Source: Bog-532 sp963828445 (GTDB lineage Bacteria > Actinomycetota > Actinomycetes > Streptosporangiales > Streptosporangiaceae). From it: 64,000 nucleotides of DNA. The notes under the pieces were generated by a model. That model saw nothing but the letters and a program-made list of their open reading frames with translations, was not told the DNA's origin and did not search any database. The stretch is taken from assembly GCA_963828445.1 (NCBI GenBank), contig CAWHFP010000001.1:1402988-1466987 (forward strand), written 5' to 3'. The position numbers and the translations under genes were made by a program. This document shows, in pieces, positions 1 through 7,861 of the stretch (position 1 is the stretch's first letter; every line of letters starts with the position of its first letter).

Positions 1-1
1 G

Positions 2-628
2 ATCCAGCTGGCCAAGGACGCTCGGATGATGGGCTGGTGGACGCCGTACCGGGACGTGTTCACCGGGTCCTACGTGGCCCTGGAGGATGAGGCGTCGGCG
101 ATGCGGCTGTACTGCCCCGAGCTGGTGCCCGGGCTGCTGCAGACCGAGGCCTACGCGCGGGCGGTGATCCGCGCGGTCCGGCCCGGCTACGACGCCGAAA
201 GCGTGGAACGCCGGGTCGCCGCCCGGCTGACCCGGCAGAAGGTGCTGCTGGGCCGGGCGTCACCGCCCGACCTGGTGGTGGTGCTCAACGAGGCGGTGCT
301 GCGGCGTCTGGTCGGCGACCGGGACGTGATGGCGGCCCAGCTGGAGGCGCTGCACGACGCCGCCCGGCAACGGCAGGTGAGCCTGCAGGTGCTGCCGTTC
401 AGCGCCGGGGCCCACGCCAGCCTGGAGGGCGGGTTCGTGGTGATCCAGTTCCCGGAGGAAGCCGACCCGGACGTCGTTTACGTCGAGGGCATCATGGGCG
501 ATCTGTACCTGGAAAGCGTGGAGGAGGTAAGGCGGTACCAGTCGGCATTTGAGCGTAATCAGGCGGTAGCGTTCAGCCCTCAAGAAAGCCTTACGTTTAT
601 TGAGAAAATGGTTAGACAGCTAGGCTGA
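2..628 (+). CDS. Scr1-type DUF5753 regulator, 3' part (cut by window edge)
   Basis: The frame is open into the left edge, with codons for IQLAKDAR preceding the first ATG at 26, so the N-terminal Xre-type helix-turn-helix lies outside the window. What remains is the C-terminal DUF5753 domain, recognised by PELVPGLLQTEAYARA and by LQVLPFSAGAHASLEGGFVV. Such proteins are DNA-binding regulators commonly paired with a downstream DUF397 gene, and that pair is present here 84 bp downstream. The last 30 or so codons (about 540-628) are clearly poorer in GC than the rest of the gene, with many A/T third positions. Family assignment is firm; the regulated targets are unknown. Confidence 0.88.
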   Translation: MQLAKDARMMGWWTPYRDVFTGSYVALEDEASAMRLYCPELVPGLLQTEAYARAVIRAVRPGYDAESVERRVAARLTRQKVLLGRASPPDLVVVLNEAVLRRLVGDRDVMAAQLEALHDAARQRQVSLQVLPFSAGAHASLEGGFVVIQFPEEADPDVVYVEGIMGDLYLESVEEVRRYQSAFERNQAVAFSPQESLTFIEKMVRQLG

Positions 629-712
629 GCGGAAAAAATGCATCAGGCGGCTCGCACGGGGCGAGCCATGCGCATCACCGGCGGGCACCGCCGTGAGAGG
701 CAGGGAGCAGTG

Positions 713-901
713 ATGGGCAAAGCCGGCATCGCTGGCACGTGGCGCAAGTCCAGCCACAGCGGGGGCGACAACAACTGCGTCGAGGTGGGGACGACCGGCG
801 CGGGGGTCGCGGTCCGCGACACCAAGGACCTGCCCGGCGGCGCGCTGCGGTTCAGCGCGAGCGCGTGGCAGGCGTTCACGGAAGGCATTAGCCGGCCGTA
901 G
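713..901 (+). CDS. DUF397 domain protein
   Basis: A 62-residue protein with the DUF397 signature: WRKSSHSGGDNNCVEV near the N-terminus, VRDTKD in the middle and FSASAWQAFTEGI at the end. I chose ATG 713 rather than the earlier ATG 638, because AGGCAGGGAG lies just upstream and the domain begins a few residues later. DUF397 proteins are small acidic partners of Xre/DUF5753 regulators, described in Streptomyces and relatives as a toxin-antitoxin-like or developmental pair. Its position directly after the DUF5753 gene supports co-transcription. The biochemical function is not established. Confidence 0.85.
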   Translation: MGKAGIAGTWRKSSHSGGDNNCVEVGTTGAGVAVRDTKDLPGGALRFSASAWQAFTEGISRP

Positions 902-1123
902 GCCCAGCCGCTTTCTAATGTCGCGCCGCGGAGACGGCGGCGTGCGTGGCGCAATTACAAGACGCCATAACTGCGGAGATAACGTCCCGGATCTAATCAA
1001 TTTCGCAGGGTAATTTGCGGCACCGCAATGCGGGCACGGCCGTCATAATCGGCGCCCACGGCCGGCAAATGCATATTTCGCTGACTCTTGCGCCCTCTTC
1101 CCTGGCTGACCGGGGAGAGCGCA

Positions 1124-1152
1124 CACTACGGAGAAGAAGATCATCCGTAGTG
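1124..1152 (+). promoter_or_regulatory. Perfect 9-bp dyad abutting the permease ribosome binding site
   Basis: CACTACGGA (1124-1132) and TCCGTAGTG (1144-1152) are perfectly complementary across an 11-nt A/G-rich loop. The Shine-Dalgarno AGGAGG (1153-1158) begins at the next base, and the permease ATG is at 1163. It may act as an RNA hairpin masking or presenting the ribosome site, or as a DNA operator. The rest of the 902-1162 gap is a moderately AT-rich leader in which I could not fix a convincing -35/-10 pair. Confidence 0.55.
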
Positions 1153-1162
1153 AGGAGGCGGC

Positions 1163-2665
1163 ATGCCGGGAGCTTCGTCGGGTGGTGGCCTGCGGCGGTC
1201 GCTGTCGGTCTGGCAGGCCATTGGCCTGTCGATCGCGCTGATGGCGCCCAGCATGGCGGCCAACATCAACCCGCAGGCCAGCGCGGCCACGGCGGGCCGG
1301 GCGGTGCCGCTCGCGTTCCTGATCGCCGCGGTCGGCGTGCTGCTGGTGTCGTACACGTTCGTGCGGCTGTGCCAGTACTACCACCACTCCGGCTCGGTCT
1401 ACGCCTTCGTCGGCGCGACCCTGGGCTCGCGGGCGGGCGTGGTGGCGGGCTGGGGCCTGCTGGGCACCTACACGTTCTACGCGGTGGTGACGTCCTCGGC
1501 GGCCGGCATCTTCGGCACCGCCTTCCTGAACTCGGTCGGGGCCTGGCCGCACCCGCCGTCGTGGGCGCCGTTCCTGCTGGCCGGGGTGGCCATCGCGCTG
1601 ACCCTGGTGGTGGCCATCTTCCCGGCCCGGCGCGGCACCAACGTGCTGCTGTCGGTGGAAGGCGGCACGGTCGCGCTGATCCTGATCGTGACCGTGGTGG
1701 TGCTGGTCCGGCTGCTGGCCGGGAACGCGCCGGGCGGGCACCACTTCACGCTGAGCGTGTTCGCGCCGCCCCCCGGGACCAGCTTCTCGCCGTTGTTCCT
1801 GGCCGTGGTGTTCGGCTTCCTGTCCTTCGCCGGGTTCGAGGCGGCCTCCACCCTGGGTGAGGAGACCACCAACCCCACCCGCGACATCCCGCGGGCCATC
1901 TTCGGCACCGCCGTCTTCGGCGGCATCTACTTCGTGGTGGTGACCGCGATCGAGATGATGGGGTTCGGCGCCGGCAAGGCCGGGGTCACCGCGTTCTCCA
2001 GTTCGTCCTCGCTGCTGGGTGACCTGGGGTCGAGCTACGTCGGAGCCTGGATCGGCGACGTCATCACGCTGGGCACCACGATCAGCGCGTTCGGCTGCTG
2101 CCTGGCCTCGACGGTGGGCGCGTCCCGGCTGATGTACGCGCTGGCCCGGGACACGGGCGGGGACCGCGGACTGGGCCGGGCCGCCCGCAACGGCTCCCCC
2201 GTCACCGCCACCGTGACCATCGTGGCCTTCGCGGTCGCGATCTACGTCATCTACCTGGCCGCGTTCGGGGCCACCGCCGAGGACAGCTTCGCCTGGTCGG
2301 GCACGATCGGCACGCTGATCCTGCTGGTGGTGTACGTGCTGGCCACGATCGGGTGCGTGATCCTGGTCTTCGTGCGGCGCAAGCTGCCGGTGCCGATGTG
2401 GCAGATCATCGTCCCGATCCTGGCCCTGGTCGTGCTGGGCTACACGCTGTACCGCAACGTGATCCCGTACCCCCCGTCCGGGCCGGGCCAGTGGTTCCCG
2501 GTGGTGGCGGGCGTCTGGCTGCTGGCCGCGCTGGTCGCGGTGCTGGTGGCGCCGGGCTTCGCCCGCCGGCTGGGGGACGCGCTGACCGCGCGGGAGGGTA
2601 TCGCCGCCCCGGGCGCGGAGGCCGCCGCGACCGACGTGCCGGACGACCAGAGCCGACGTGCCTGA
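1163..2665 (+). CDS. APC-family amino acid permease
   Basis: A 500-residue polytopic membrane protein of the amino acid-polyamine-organocation superfamily. The N-terminus carries the typical LSVWQAIGLSIALMAPSMAA first helix. About twelve hydrophobic segments follow, including the conserved FAGFEAASTLGEET region near residues 220-235. It probably imports an amino acid or amine by proton coupling. The start is supported by AGGAGG five bases upstream. Its stop overlaps the start of the amidohydrolase by 8 bp, so the two genes are likely translationally coupled and the permease may supply that enzyme's substrate. Exact substrate cannot be read from sequence. Confidence 0.9.
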   Translation: MPGASSGGGLRRSLSVWQAIGLSIALMAPSMAANINPQASAATAGRAVPLAFLIAAVGVLLVSYTFVRLCQYYHHSGSVYAFVGATLGSRAGVVAGWGLLGTYTFYAVVTSSAAGIFGTAFLNSVGAWPHPPSWAPFLLAGVAIALTLVVAIFPARRGTNVLLSVEGGTVALILIVTVVVLVRLLAGNAPGGHHFTLSVFAPPPGTSFSPLFLAVVFGFLSFAGFEAASTLGEETTNPTRDIPRAIFGTAVFGGIYFVVVTAIEMMGFGAGKAGVTAFSSSSSLLGDLGSSYVGAWIGDVITLGTTISAFGCCLASTVGASRLMYALARDTGGDRGLGRAARNGSPVTATVTIVAFAVAIYVIYLAAFGATAEDSFAWSGTIGTLILLVVYVLATIGCVILVFVRRKLPVPMWQIIVPILALVVLGYTLYRNVIPYPPSGPGQWFPVVAGVWLLAALVAVLVAPGFARRLGDALTAREGIAAPGAEAAATDVPDDQSRRA

Positions 2666-3824
2666 CCCGGAGCTGCTGCCGGGCCTGCTCCCGGCCGTGG
2701 CCGAACTGGGGCTGGCCGACCACCACTGCCACGGGGTGGTCGGCCGGGACCTGGACCGGCCCGCGTTCGAGGCCATGCTGACCGAGGCCGACTACGTGGG
2801 TGAGCCGGGGGTGACGATGTTCGGCACCCAGCTCGGGCTGGCCCTGCGGCGCTACTGCCCGCCGGTGCTGGGCCTGCCCGCGCACACCGGGCCGGACGAG
2901 TACCTGGCCGCCCGGGCCGCGCTCGGGTGGGAGGAGGTCAGCCGCAGGTTCCTGCGGGCGGCCGGCCTGGACGCGCTGTACGTCGACACCGGGTTCGAGC
3001 CGGAGCCGCTGACCGCACCGGCCGAACTGGGCACGCTGGCCGACGCGGCCACCCGCGAGGTGGTCCGGCTGGAGCAGGTGGCCGAGTCGGTGGCGGCCGG
3101 CCTGGCCGGTGACGCGGGCGCGGCGGGCGCATTCGGGCCCGCGTTCCGGGCCGCGCTGGCCGGCCGGGCCCGGAACGCGATCGGGCTCAAGTCGGTGGCG
3201 GCCTACCGGGTCGGCCTGGACCTGGCCCCGGCCCGGCCGACCGGGACCGAGGTCGCGGTGGCCGCGGCCCACTGGCTGGACACCCCCTCGGGCCGGCCCG
3301 GACGGCTGGCCGACCCGGTGCTGCACCGGTTCTTCATCTGGTGCGGGGCCGACCTGGGCCTGCCCATCCAGTTCCACGTCGGCTACGGCGACCGCGACGT
3401 CGACCTGCACCGGTGCAACCCGCTGCTGCTGACGCCCCTGCTGCGGGCCCTGGAGCCGGCCGGCGTGCCGATCATGCTGCTGCACAACTACCCGTTCCAC
3501 CGCGAGGCCGGGTACCTGGCCCAGGTGTTCCCGCGGGTGTACGTGGACACCGGGCTGGCCACCCACAACCTGGGCCGTGGTTCGGCGCGGCTGATCGCCG
3601 AGACCCTGGAGCTGACCCCGTTCGGCAAGTTCCTGTACTCCTCGGACGGGTTCGGCCTGCCCGAGCTGCACTACCTGGGGGCGGTGCTGTTCCGGCGCGG
3701 GCTGTCGGAGTTCCTGCGAGCCGGCCTGGACGACGGCAGCTGGACCATGGCCGACGCCGAGCAGATCGCCCGCCAGGCCGGCCACGAGAACGCCGGCCGG
3801 GTGTACGGGAAAACGGCGGGATAG
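2658..3824 (+). CDS. Amidohydrolase family protein (FluG N-domain-like)
   Basis: A 388-residue metal-dependent amidohydrolase (amidohydrolase_2 type). It begins with GTG inside the end of the permease gene. Likely metal ligands are in LADHHCHGVV near residue 20, LPIQFHVGYGD in the middle, MLLHNYPFHREAGYLA and the C-terminal YSSDGFGLPELHYLG. This arrangement resembles the amidohydrolase domain fused or linked to type III glutamine-synthetase-like enzymes (FluG family), but no synthetase is nearby. Coupling to an APC permease suggests catabolism of an imported amide or amine. The family is clear; the substrate is inference. Confidence 0.85.
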   Translation: MPDPELLPGLLPAVAELGLADHHCHGVVGRDLDRPAFEAMLTEADYVGEPGVTMFGTQLGLALRRYCPPVLGLPAHTGPDEYLAARAALGWEEVSRRFLRAAGLDALYVDTGFEPEPLTAPAELGTLADAATREVVRLEQVAESVAAGLAGDAGAAGAFGPAFRAALAGRARNAIGLKSVAAYRVGLDLAPARPTGTEVAVAAAHWLDTPSGRPGRLADPVLHRFFIWCGADLGLPIQFHVGYGDRDVDLHRCNPLLLTPLLRALEPAGVPIMLLHNYPFHREAGYLAQVFPRVYVDTGLATHNLGRGSARLIAETLELTPFGKFLYSSDGFGLPELHYLGAVLFRRGLSEFLRAGLDDGSWTMADAEQIARQAGHENAGRVYGKTAG

Positions 3825-3860
3825 CCCGGGCGCGACCTCACGTCCGGGGCCGGTGGGGCG

Positions 3861-4288
3861 GTGTACTGGCTCGGGCACCAGGCCATGCTGGGGATCAACC
3901 GCAACTCGCAGAGCTGGGCCAACCTGGACCGCACCCGCGAGGTCGCGGTGGCGCTGCCGTCCGCGGACCAGGTGGACGCGGTCAGCCAGCTGGCCCTGGT
4001 GCCTGGCCGGACCTGATCGCGCCGCCGCTGGTGGCCGACTGCCCGGTGGTCCTGGAGTGCACCGTCGATCACATGGACCCCGGCCATGCGCGGATCCCGG
4101 CGGTCGAGGTCACGGTGCGCCGGGTGCACGCGTCGCCGGACATCGTGATGGCCGGCCGCCCCAACCGGATCGACCCGGACCGCTGGCGGCCGCTGATCAT
4201 GAGCTTCCAGCACTTCTACGGCCTGGCCGACGGGCGGCTGGTCCCGTCCCGGCTGGCCAGCGTGGACGAGGAGCTGTACCGGGTCTAG
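3861..4288 (+). pseudogene. Degraded flavin reductase family gene
   Basis: Two pieces of a flavin-reductase-like protein lie in different frames. The first (frame of 3861) reads YWLGHQAMLGINRNSQSWAN and continues to VDAVSQLALVPG. The second, in another frame to the stop at 4286-4288, starts LIAPPLVADCPVVLE and ends with FYGLADGRLVPSRLASVDEE. Both match the C-terminal two thirds of short flavin reductase/FMN-binding proteins. The usual N-terminus is missing, and roughly 30 residues normally found between the pieces are absent at about 4005-4015. A frame change plus a deletion makes this look like genuine decay, not only a base error. No start codon or ribosome site is evident. Confidence 0.7.
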
Positions 4289-4333
4289 TCAGGGTCGGCT
4301 ACCGTCGTAACTGAGCCCAAGGAACGGAGTGCC

Positions 4334-4903
4334 ATGGCGCAGCAGTACGGCGAGATCAGTGACCGGCTGGCGAAGTTCATCGCGGCCCAGCACATGTACT
4401 TCGTGGCCACCGCCGCGCGCGACGGGCGGGTCAACGTCTCGCCCAAGGGGCTGGACTCCCTGCGGGTCCTCGGGCCCAACCGGGTGCTCTGGCTGAACGG
4501 CACCGGCAGCGGCAACGAGACCGCCGCCCATCTGCTCGACGTCAACCGGATGACCCTGATGTTCTGCTCGTTCGAACGCCAGCCGCTGATCCTGAGGCTG
4601 TACGGCACCGCGACCGAGATCCAGCCCGACCAGCCGGAGTGGGACGAGTTCATCGACCTGTTCGCGCCCATGCTCGGCGCCCGGCAGATCTTCGACCTGA
4701 GGATCGACCTGGTCCAGACCTCGTGCGGCTACGGGGTGCCGTTCATGGAGTACGCCGACGACCGCCCGCTGATGGCGCAGTGGGCCGAGAAGAAGGGGCC
4801 CGACGGGCTCGACGCGTACCACCGCGACAAGAACCTGGCCAGCATCGACGGCTTCCCGACCGGGCTGCGGGTCGCGGACGCGGTGCCCGCGCTGGGCCAG
4901 TAG
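4334..4903 (+). CDS. Pyridoxamine 5'-phosphate oxidase family (FMN-binding split barrel) protein
   Basis: A 189-residue protein with the split-barrel features of the PPOX family: MYFVATAARDGRVNVSPKG near residues 23-41, followed by VLWLNGTGSGNETAAHL and a C-terminal helical region. Members bind FMN, F420 or haem, and this subgroup is usually annotated only as pyridoxamine 5'-phosphate oxidase family; it is not the PdxH biosynthetic enzyme. AAGGAACGGAG lies upstream of ATG 4334. The decayed flavin reductase immediately upstream is another flavin-related gene, but no operon can be shown. The specific substrate is unknown. Confidence 0.85.
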   Translation: MAQQYGEISDRLAKFIAAQHMYFVATAARDGRVNVSPKGLDSLRVLGPNRVLWLNGTGSGNETAAHLLDVNRMTLMFCSFERQPLILRLYGTATEIQPDQPEWDEFIDLFAPMLGARQIFDLRIDLVQTSCGYGVPFMEYADDRPLMAQWAEKKGPDGLDAYHRDKNLASIDGFPTGLRVADAVPALGQ

Positions 4904-4917
4904 CGGCTGACCGCCGG

Positions 4918-5109
4918 CTAGCTGGTGGTCACGGTGCAGTCGACCTTGGGGTTGACGCCGGTGTAGTTGAGCGGGCCCGCCGCCACGGTGGCGGCGATGG
5001 TGCCGGCCTGGGTGCAGTTGCCGATGGTCCCGTCGTAGTAGCCGCGCTGGCCGGCGGCCACCGCGCCGATGATGAGCCACAGGACGAGAAGCGCCGATCC
5101 GAGATGCAT
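4918..5109 (-). CDS. Small membrane-anchored or secreted hypothetical protein
   Basis: A 63-residue protein beginning MHLGSALLVLWLIIGAVAAG, a single hydrophobic helix that could be a signal peptide or membrane anchor. A short Thr/Gly-rich extracellular tail with two cysteines follows. I chose the ATG at 5109 over an in-frame upstream one because CTGGAGGACAGC places GGAGG five bases before it. Small proteins of this shape, with QRGYY after the helix, are common in actinobacteria and have no assigned function. It converges with the upstream PPOX gene with only 14 bp between the stop codons. Confidence 0.65.
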   Translation of the reverse strand: MHLGSALLVLWLIIGAVAAGQRGYYDGTIGNCTQAGTIAATVAAGPLNYTGVNPKVDCTVTTS

Positions 5110-5253
5110 GCTGTCCTCCAGCACGGTTCCGGGGGTGTATCTGGCCAGAAAGCTACCCGCCCGCAAGGCCTGATATGGCGGTAAAAGCCCTGCTCAGACT
5201 GGTTTCCGGAAACCTGGAAAATGGCGCGCGACCGGTCCCGGTAGCGTCGCGGT

Positions 5254-5637
5254 ATGGAACCGGGACAGCGAGCCGAGATCACGGTGGTGGTCGGCGCGGC
5301 CGACACGGCGGCCGCCCTGGGCAGCGGGGACGTGCCGGTGCTGGGCACCCCCCGGCTGCTGGCCCTGGCCGAGGCGGCCACGGTCAAGGCCGTGGCCGCG
5401 GCGCTGGACCCGGGCCAGACCTCGGTGGGGACCAGCATCCGGCTGGAGCACACCGCGGCCAGCCCGGTCGGCATGCCGGTCACGGTCACGGCCGAGCTGA
5501 CCGCGGTGGACGGGCGGCGGCTGACGTTCCGGGTCGAGGCCGTCGACGCGAGTGGCACCGTGGCCGGCCTGGGCACGGTCGAACGGGTGGTGGTCGACCG
5601 GGACAAGTTCCTGGCCCGGCTGCCGGAAGCGAGGTGA
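5254..5637 (+). CDS. Thioesterase family (hotdog) protein
   Basis: A 127-residue single hotdog domain resembling FlK-type acyl-CoA thioesterases: VLGTPRLLALAEAATVKAV for the central helix, TSVGTSIRLEHTAASPVG for the conserved strand with an active-site His, and VERVVVDRDKFLARL at the end. These proteins hydrolyse small acyl-CoA esters or act in detoxification. The gene ends 7 bp before the VOC protein gene, so the two probably form an operon. The substrate is not predictable. Confidence 0.82.
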   Translation: MEPGQRAEITVVVGAADTAAALGSGDVPVLGTPRLLALAEAATVKAVAAALDPGQTSVGTSIRLEHTAASPVGMPVTVTAELTAVDGRRLTFRVEAVDASGTVAGLGTVERVVVDRDKFLARLPEAR

Positions 5638-5644
5638 GCACGGA

Positions 5645-6058
5645 ATGGACGTTCAGTTCATCACCAGCGTGGCGGTGGTCACGGCCGACCCGCCCCAGAG
5701 CCGGCGGTTGTTCCGGGACGCGCTGGGCCTGCCGCTGGAGGGTGCGGGCGACGGCTACTACTCCAGCGGGAACATCGGCGGCAGCAAGCACTTCGGGGTG
5801 TGGCCGCTGACCGAGGCGGCCCAGGCCTGCTTCGGCAGCCCGGACTGGCCCGCGGGCCGGGTGGTACCCCAGGCTTCGATCGAGTTCGAGGTGGCCGGGG
5901 CCGACGCGGTCACGGCGGCCGGCGCGGAGCTGGAAGCGGCCGGGTACGAGCTGCTGCACCCGGCCCGGACCGAGCCGTGGGGGCAGACGGTGGCCCGGCT
6001 GCTGACCAGCGACGGCCTGATCGTGGGCATCTCCTACGCGCCCGTGCTGCACGAGTGA
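5645..6058 (+). CDS. VOC family (glyoxalase-like) protein
   Basis: A 137-residue vicinal-oxygen-chelate protein. It shows the paired beta-alpha-beta-beta-beta pattern, starting MDVQFITSVAVVTADPPQS with the typical FRDALGLPLEG helix. The second module contains ASIEFEVAGADAV and TVARLLTSDGLIVGISYAP. VOC members include glyoxalases, dioxygenases and antibiotic-binding proteins, and none of these can be singled out. The start was set at ATG 5645, since earlier in-frame codons lie inside the thioesterase gene. Likely co-transcribed with that gene. Confidence 0.83.
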   Translation: MDVQFITSVAVVTADPPQSRRLFRDALGLPLEGAGDGYYSSGNIGGSKHFGVWPLTEAAQACFGSPDWPAGRVVPQASIEFEVAGADAVTAAGAELEAAGYELLHPARTEPWGQTVARLLTSDGLIVGISYAPVLHE

Positions 6059-6121
6059 TCGGCAGGACGCGAGGGGCTGGTGTGGCCTGTGGGGCAGGTG
6101 GGGCGGCTGGGGTGCGGCTGT

Positions 6122-6898
6122 TCAGCGGCCGTGAGGCCAGGTGGGCTTGCGCTTTTCCAGGAAGGAGCGCATGCCTTCGCGGGCGTCGGGGGTCTGGCTG
6201 GTGGCGGCCATGACCTCGATGGCGTAGGCGTAGGCCTTGGGCTGGTCCAGGTCGATCTGGGCGTAGAGGGCCTGCTTGCCGATGCCTTTGCTCGCGGCCG
6301 AGCCGCGGGTGACCCGGTCCAGCAGATCGAACACCGCCGAATCCAGCTGGGCGGTGGGCACGACCCGGTTGACCAGGCCCCAGTCCAGCGCGGTGGCGGC
6401 GTCGATGGTGTCACCGGACAGGGCCAGCTCGGCCGCGCGCTTGCGGCCGACGTTGCGGGCCACCGCGACCATCGGGGTGTGGCAGAACCAGCCGCCCTTG
6501 CCGCCGGGCGCGGCGAACCCGGCCTCCTCGCTGGCCACGGCCAGGTCGGCGCTGGCCACCAGCTGGCAGCCCGCGGCGGTGGCCAGCCCGTGCACCCGGG
6601 CCACCACCGGCTGCGGAATCTGCTGCATGAGCGTCATCAGGTCGGTGCAGGTCTGCAGCAGCGCGCGCACCTGGCCCAGGTCGGCGTCGGCCACATCGGC
6701 GAAGTCGTGGCCGGCGCAGAACACCGGGCCATTCCCGGCCAGCACCACCCCGAGGGCGCCGGAGCCGCCGACGTCGGTGAACGCGGCCAGCAGCTCGTTC
6801 ATGTGGGCCAGGGACAGGGCGTTGCGGCGCCGGGGCCGGTTCATGGTCACGGTGGCGAAGTCGCCCGACCGTTCTACTTCGATGTGCTCGTAATCCAT
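6122..6898 (-). CDS. Enoyl-CoA hydratase/isomerase family protein
   Basis: A 258-residue crotonase-fold enzyme. Typical elements are VTMNRPRRRNALSLAHMNEL near the N-terminus, the oxyanion-hole segment FCAGHDFADV, and ARVHGLATAAGCQLVASADL for the second oxyanion loop. It probably hydrates or isomerises an enoyl-CoA in lipid or amino acid breakdown. The start is placed at ATG 6898; an upstream in-frame codon at 6925 would overlap dapF. It lies 11 bp downstream of the dapF stop on the same strand, so it is likely the last gene of a miaA-dapF transcript, although no strong ribosome site is visible. Confidence 0.87.
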   Translation of the reverse strand: MDYEHIEVERSGDFATVTMNRPRRRNALSLAHMNELLAAFTDVGGSGALGVVLAGNGPVFCAGHDFADVADADLGQVRALLQTCTDLMTLMQQIPQPVVARVHGLATAAGCQLVASADLAVASEEAGFAAPGGKGGWFCHTPMVAVARNVGRKRAAELALSGDTIDAATALDWGLVNRVVPTAQLDSAVFDLLDRVTRGSAASKGIGKQALYAQIDLDQPKAYAYAIEVMAATSQTPDAREGMRSFLEKRKPTWPHGR

Positions 6899-6909
6899 AA
6901 CTGGGGACG

Positions 6910-7851
6910 TTACGCGGCCAGCCACTCCGGGGAAAGCTCACCCTCGGCCACGATCACGGCCGGGCCGGTCAGATAGCTGGTGTCCGGGGTCAGGGTGACG
7001 GTCAGGTCGCCGCCGGGCACCTGGACGTGCCACCGGCCCTGCTGGTCCCCGGTGGCCTCGGCGGCGGCGACCGCGGTGGCCACCGCGCCGGTGCCGCAGG
7101 ACCGGGTCGGGCCGGACCCGCGCTCGTAGACCCGCATCTGCGCGCTGCGCTGGCCGGTCAGCCGGACCAGCTCCACGTTGGCGCCGTCCGGGAACAGCTC
7201 GGTGTCCAGCGATGGCGGCGCGGACAGGTCGAAATCCTCCAGCGGGGACTCGACCACACAGGCCAGGTGCGGGTTACCGACCGAGATGCGCAGGCCCTCA
7301 CAGGTCATGTCGCCGACCGAGGTCCAGCCCGCGCCGAGCACGGCCGGGGCGCCCATGTCCACGGTGATCTCGCCGCCGGGCTCGACCCGGACCTGACGGG
7401 TCCCGGCCCGGGTCTCGATGGCCAGGTCCGGCCCCTTGGCCAGGCCGTGGTCGAGCAGGTAGCGGGCGAAGACCCGGATGCCGTTGCCGCACATCTCGGC
7501 GATGCTGCCGTCGGCGTTCCAGTAGTCCATGAACCACTGGGCGGCCTCGGTGCCCGCCCCCACCGGTCCCCCGGCCTCGGCGATGGCGGCCGGGGTGGCC
7601 AGCGCGGTCGCGGCGGCGGAGGCCAGTTCGTCGCCGGGCGCCGACGCGGTACGGAACGCGCCCGGGCCGCCCTCGATCAGCTCGGCCGCCAGCACCTCGA
7701 CCTCGACCACCCGGAGCACGCCGTCGGCGCCGATCCCGGCCCGCCGGTCGCACAGCCGCCGCACGAACTCGGGGGTCAGGTCCAGTTCACCGTCCGGGTC
7801 GGGCAGGATGACGAAGTCGTTCTCCGTGCCGTGCCCCTTCGCGAACCGCAT
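6910..7851 (-). CDS. dapF: Diaminopimelate epimerase
   Basis: A 313-residue DapF converting LL- to meso-diaminopimelate for lysine and peptidoglycan synthesis. The two catalytic cysteines are visible in MCGNGIRVFARY (C121) and SCGTGAVATAVAA (C252), and the N-terminus KGHGTENDFVILPD is diagnostic. It is longer than the usual 270-290 residues because of an Ala/Gly-rich insertion at about residues 55-105, between the first strand pair and the WNADGS segment. It starts 10 bp after the miaA stop, matching the conserved actinobacterial miaA-dapF pairing. Confidence 0.96.
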   Translation of the reverse strand: MRFAKGHGTENDFVILPDPDGELDLTPEFVRRLCDRRAGIGADGVLRVVEVEVLAAELIEGGPGAFRTASAPGDELASAAATALATPAAIAEAGGPVGAGTEAAQWFMDYWNADGSIAEMCGNGIRVFARYLLDHGLAKGPDLAIETRAGTRQVRVEPGGEITVDMGAPAVLGAGWTSVGDMTCEGLRISVGNPHLACVVESPLEDFDLSAPPSLDTELFPDGANVELVRLTGQRSAQMRVYERGSGPTRSCGTGAVATAVAAAEATGDQQGRWHVQVPGGDLTVTLTPDTSYLTGPAVIVAEGELSPEWLAA

Positions 7852-7861
7852 GCCTTCGATG

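Noticed and set aside
26..901. DUF5753/DUF397 pair as a new toxin-antitoxin or defence system
   Set aside because: This pairing is a known, very common actinobacterial module; nothing here departs from it.
1015..1049. TTGCGG and CATAAT as a promoter for the APC permease
   Set aside because: The 23-bp spacing is too long for a normal sigma-70-type promoter.
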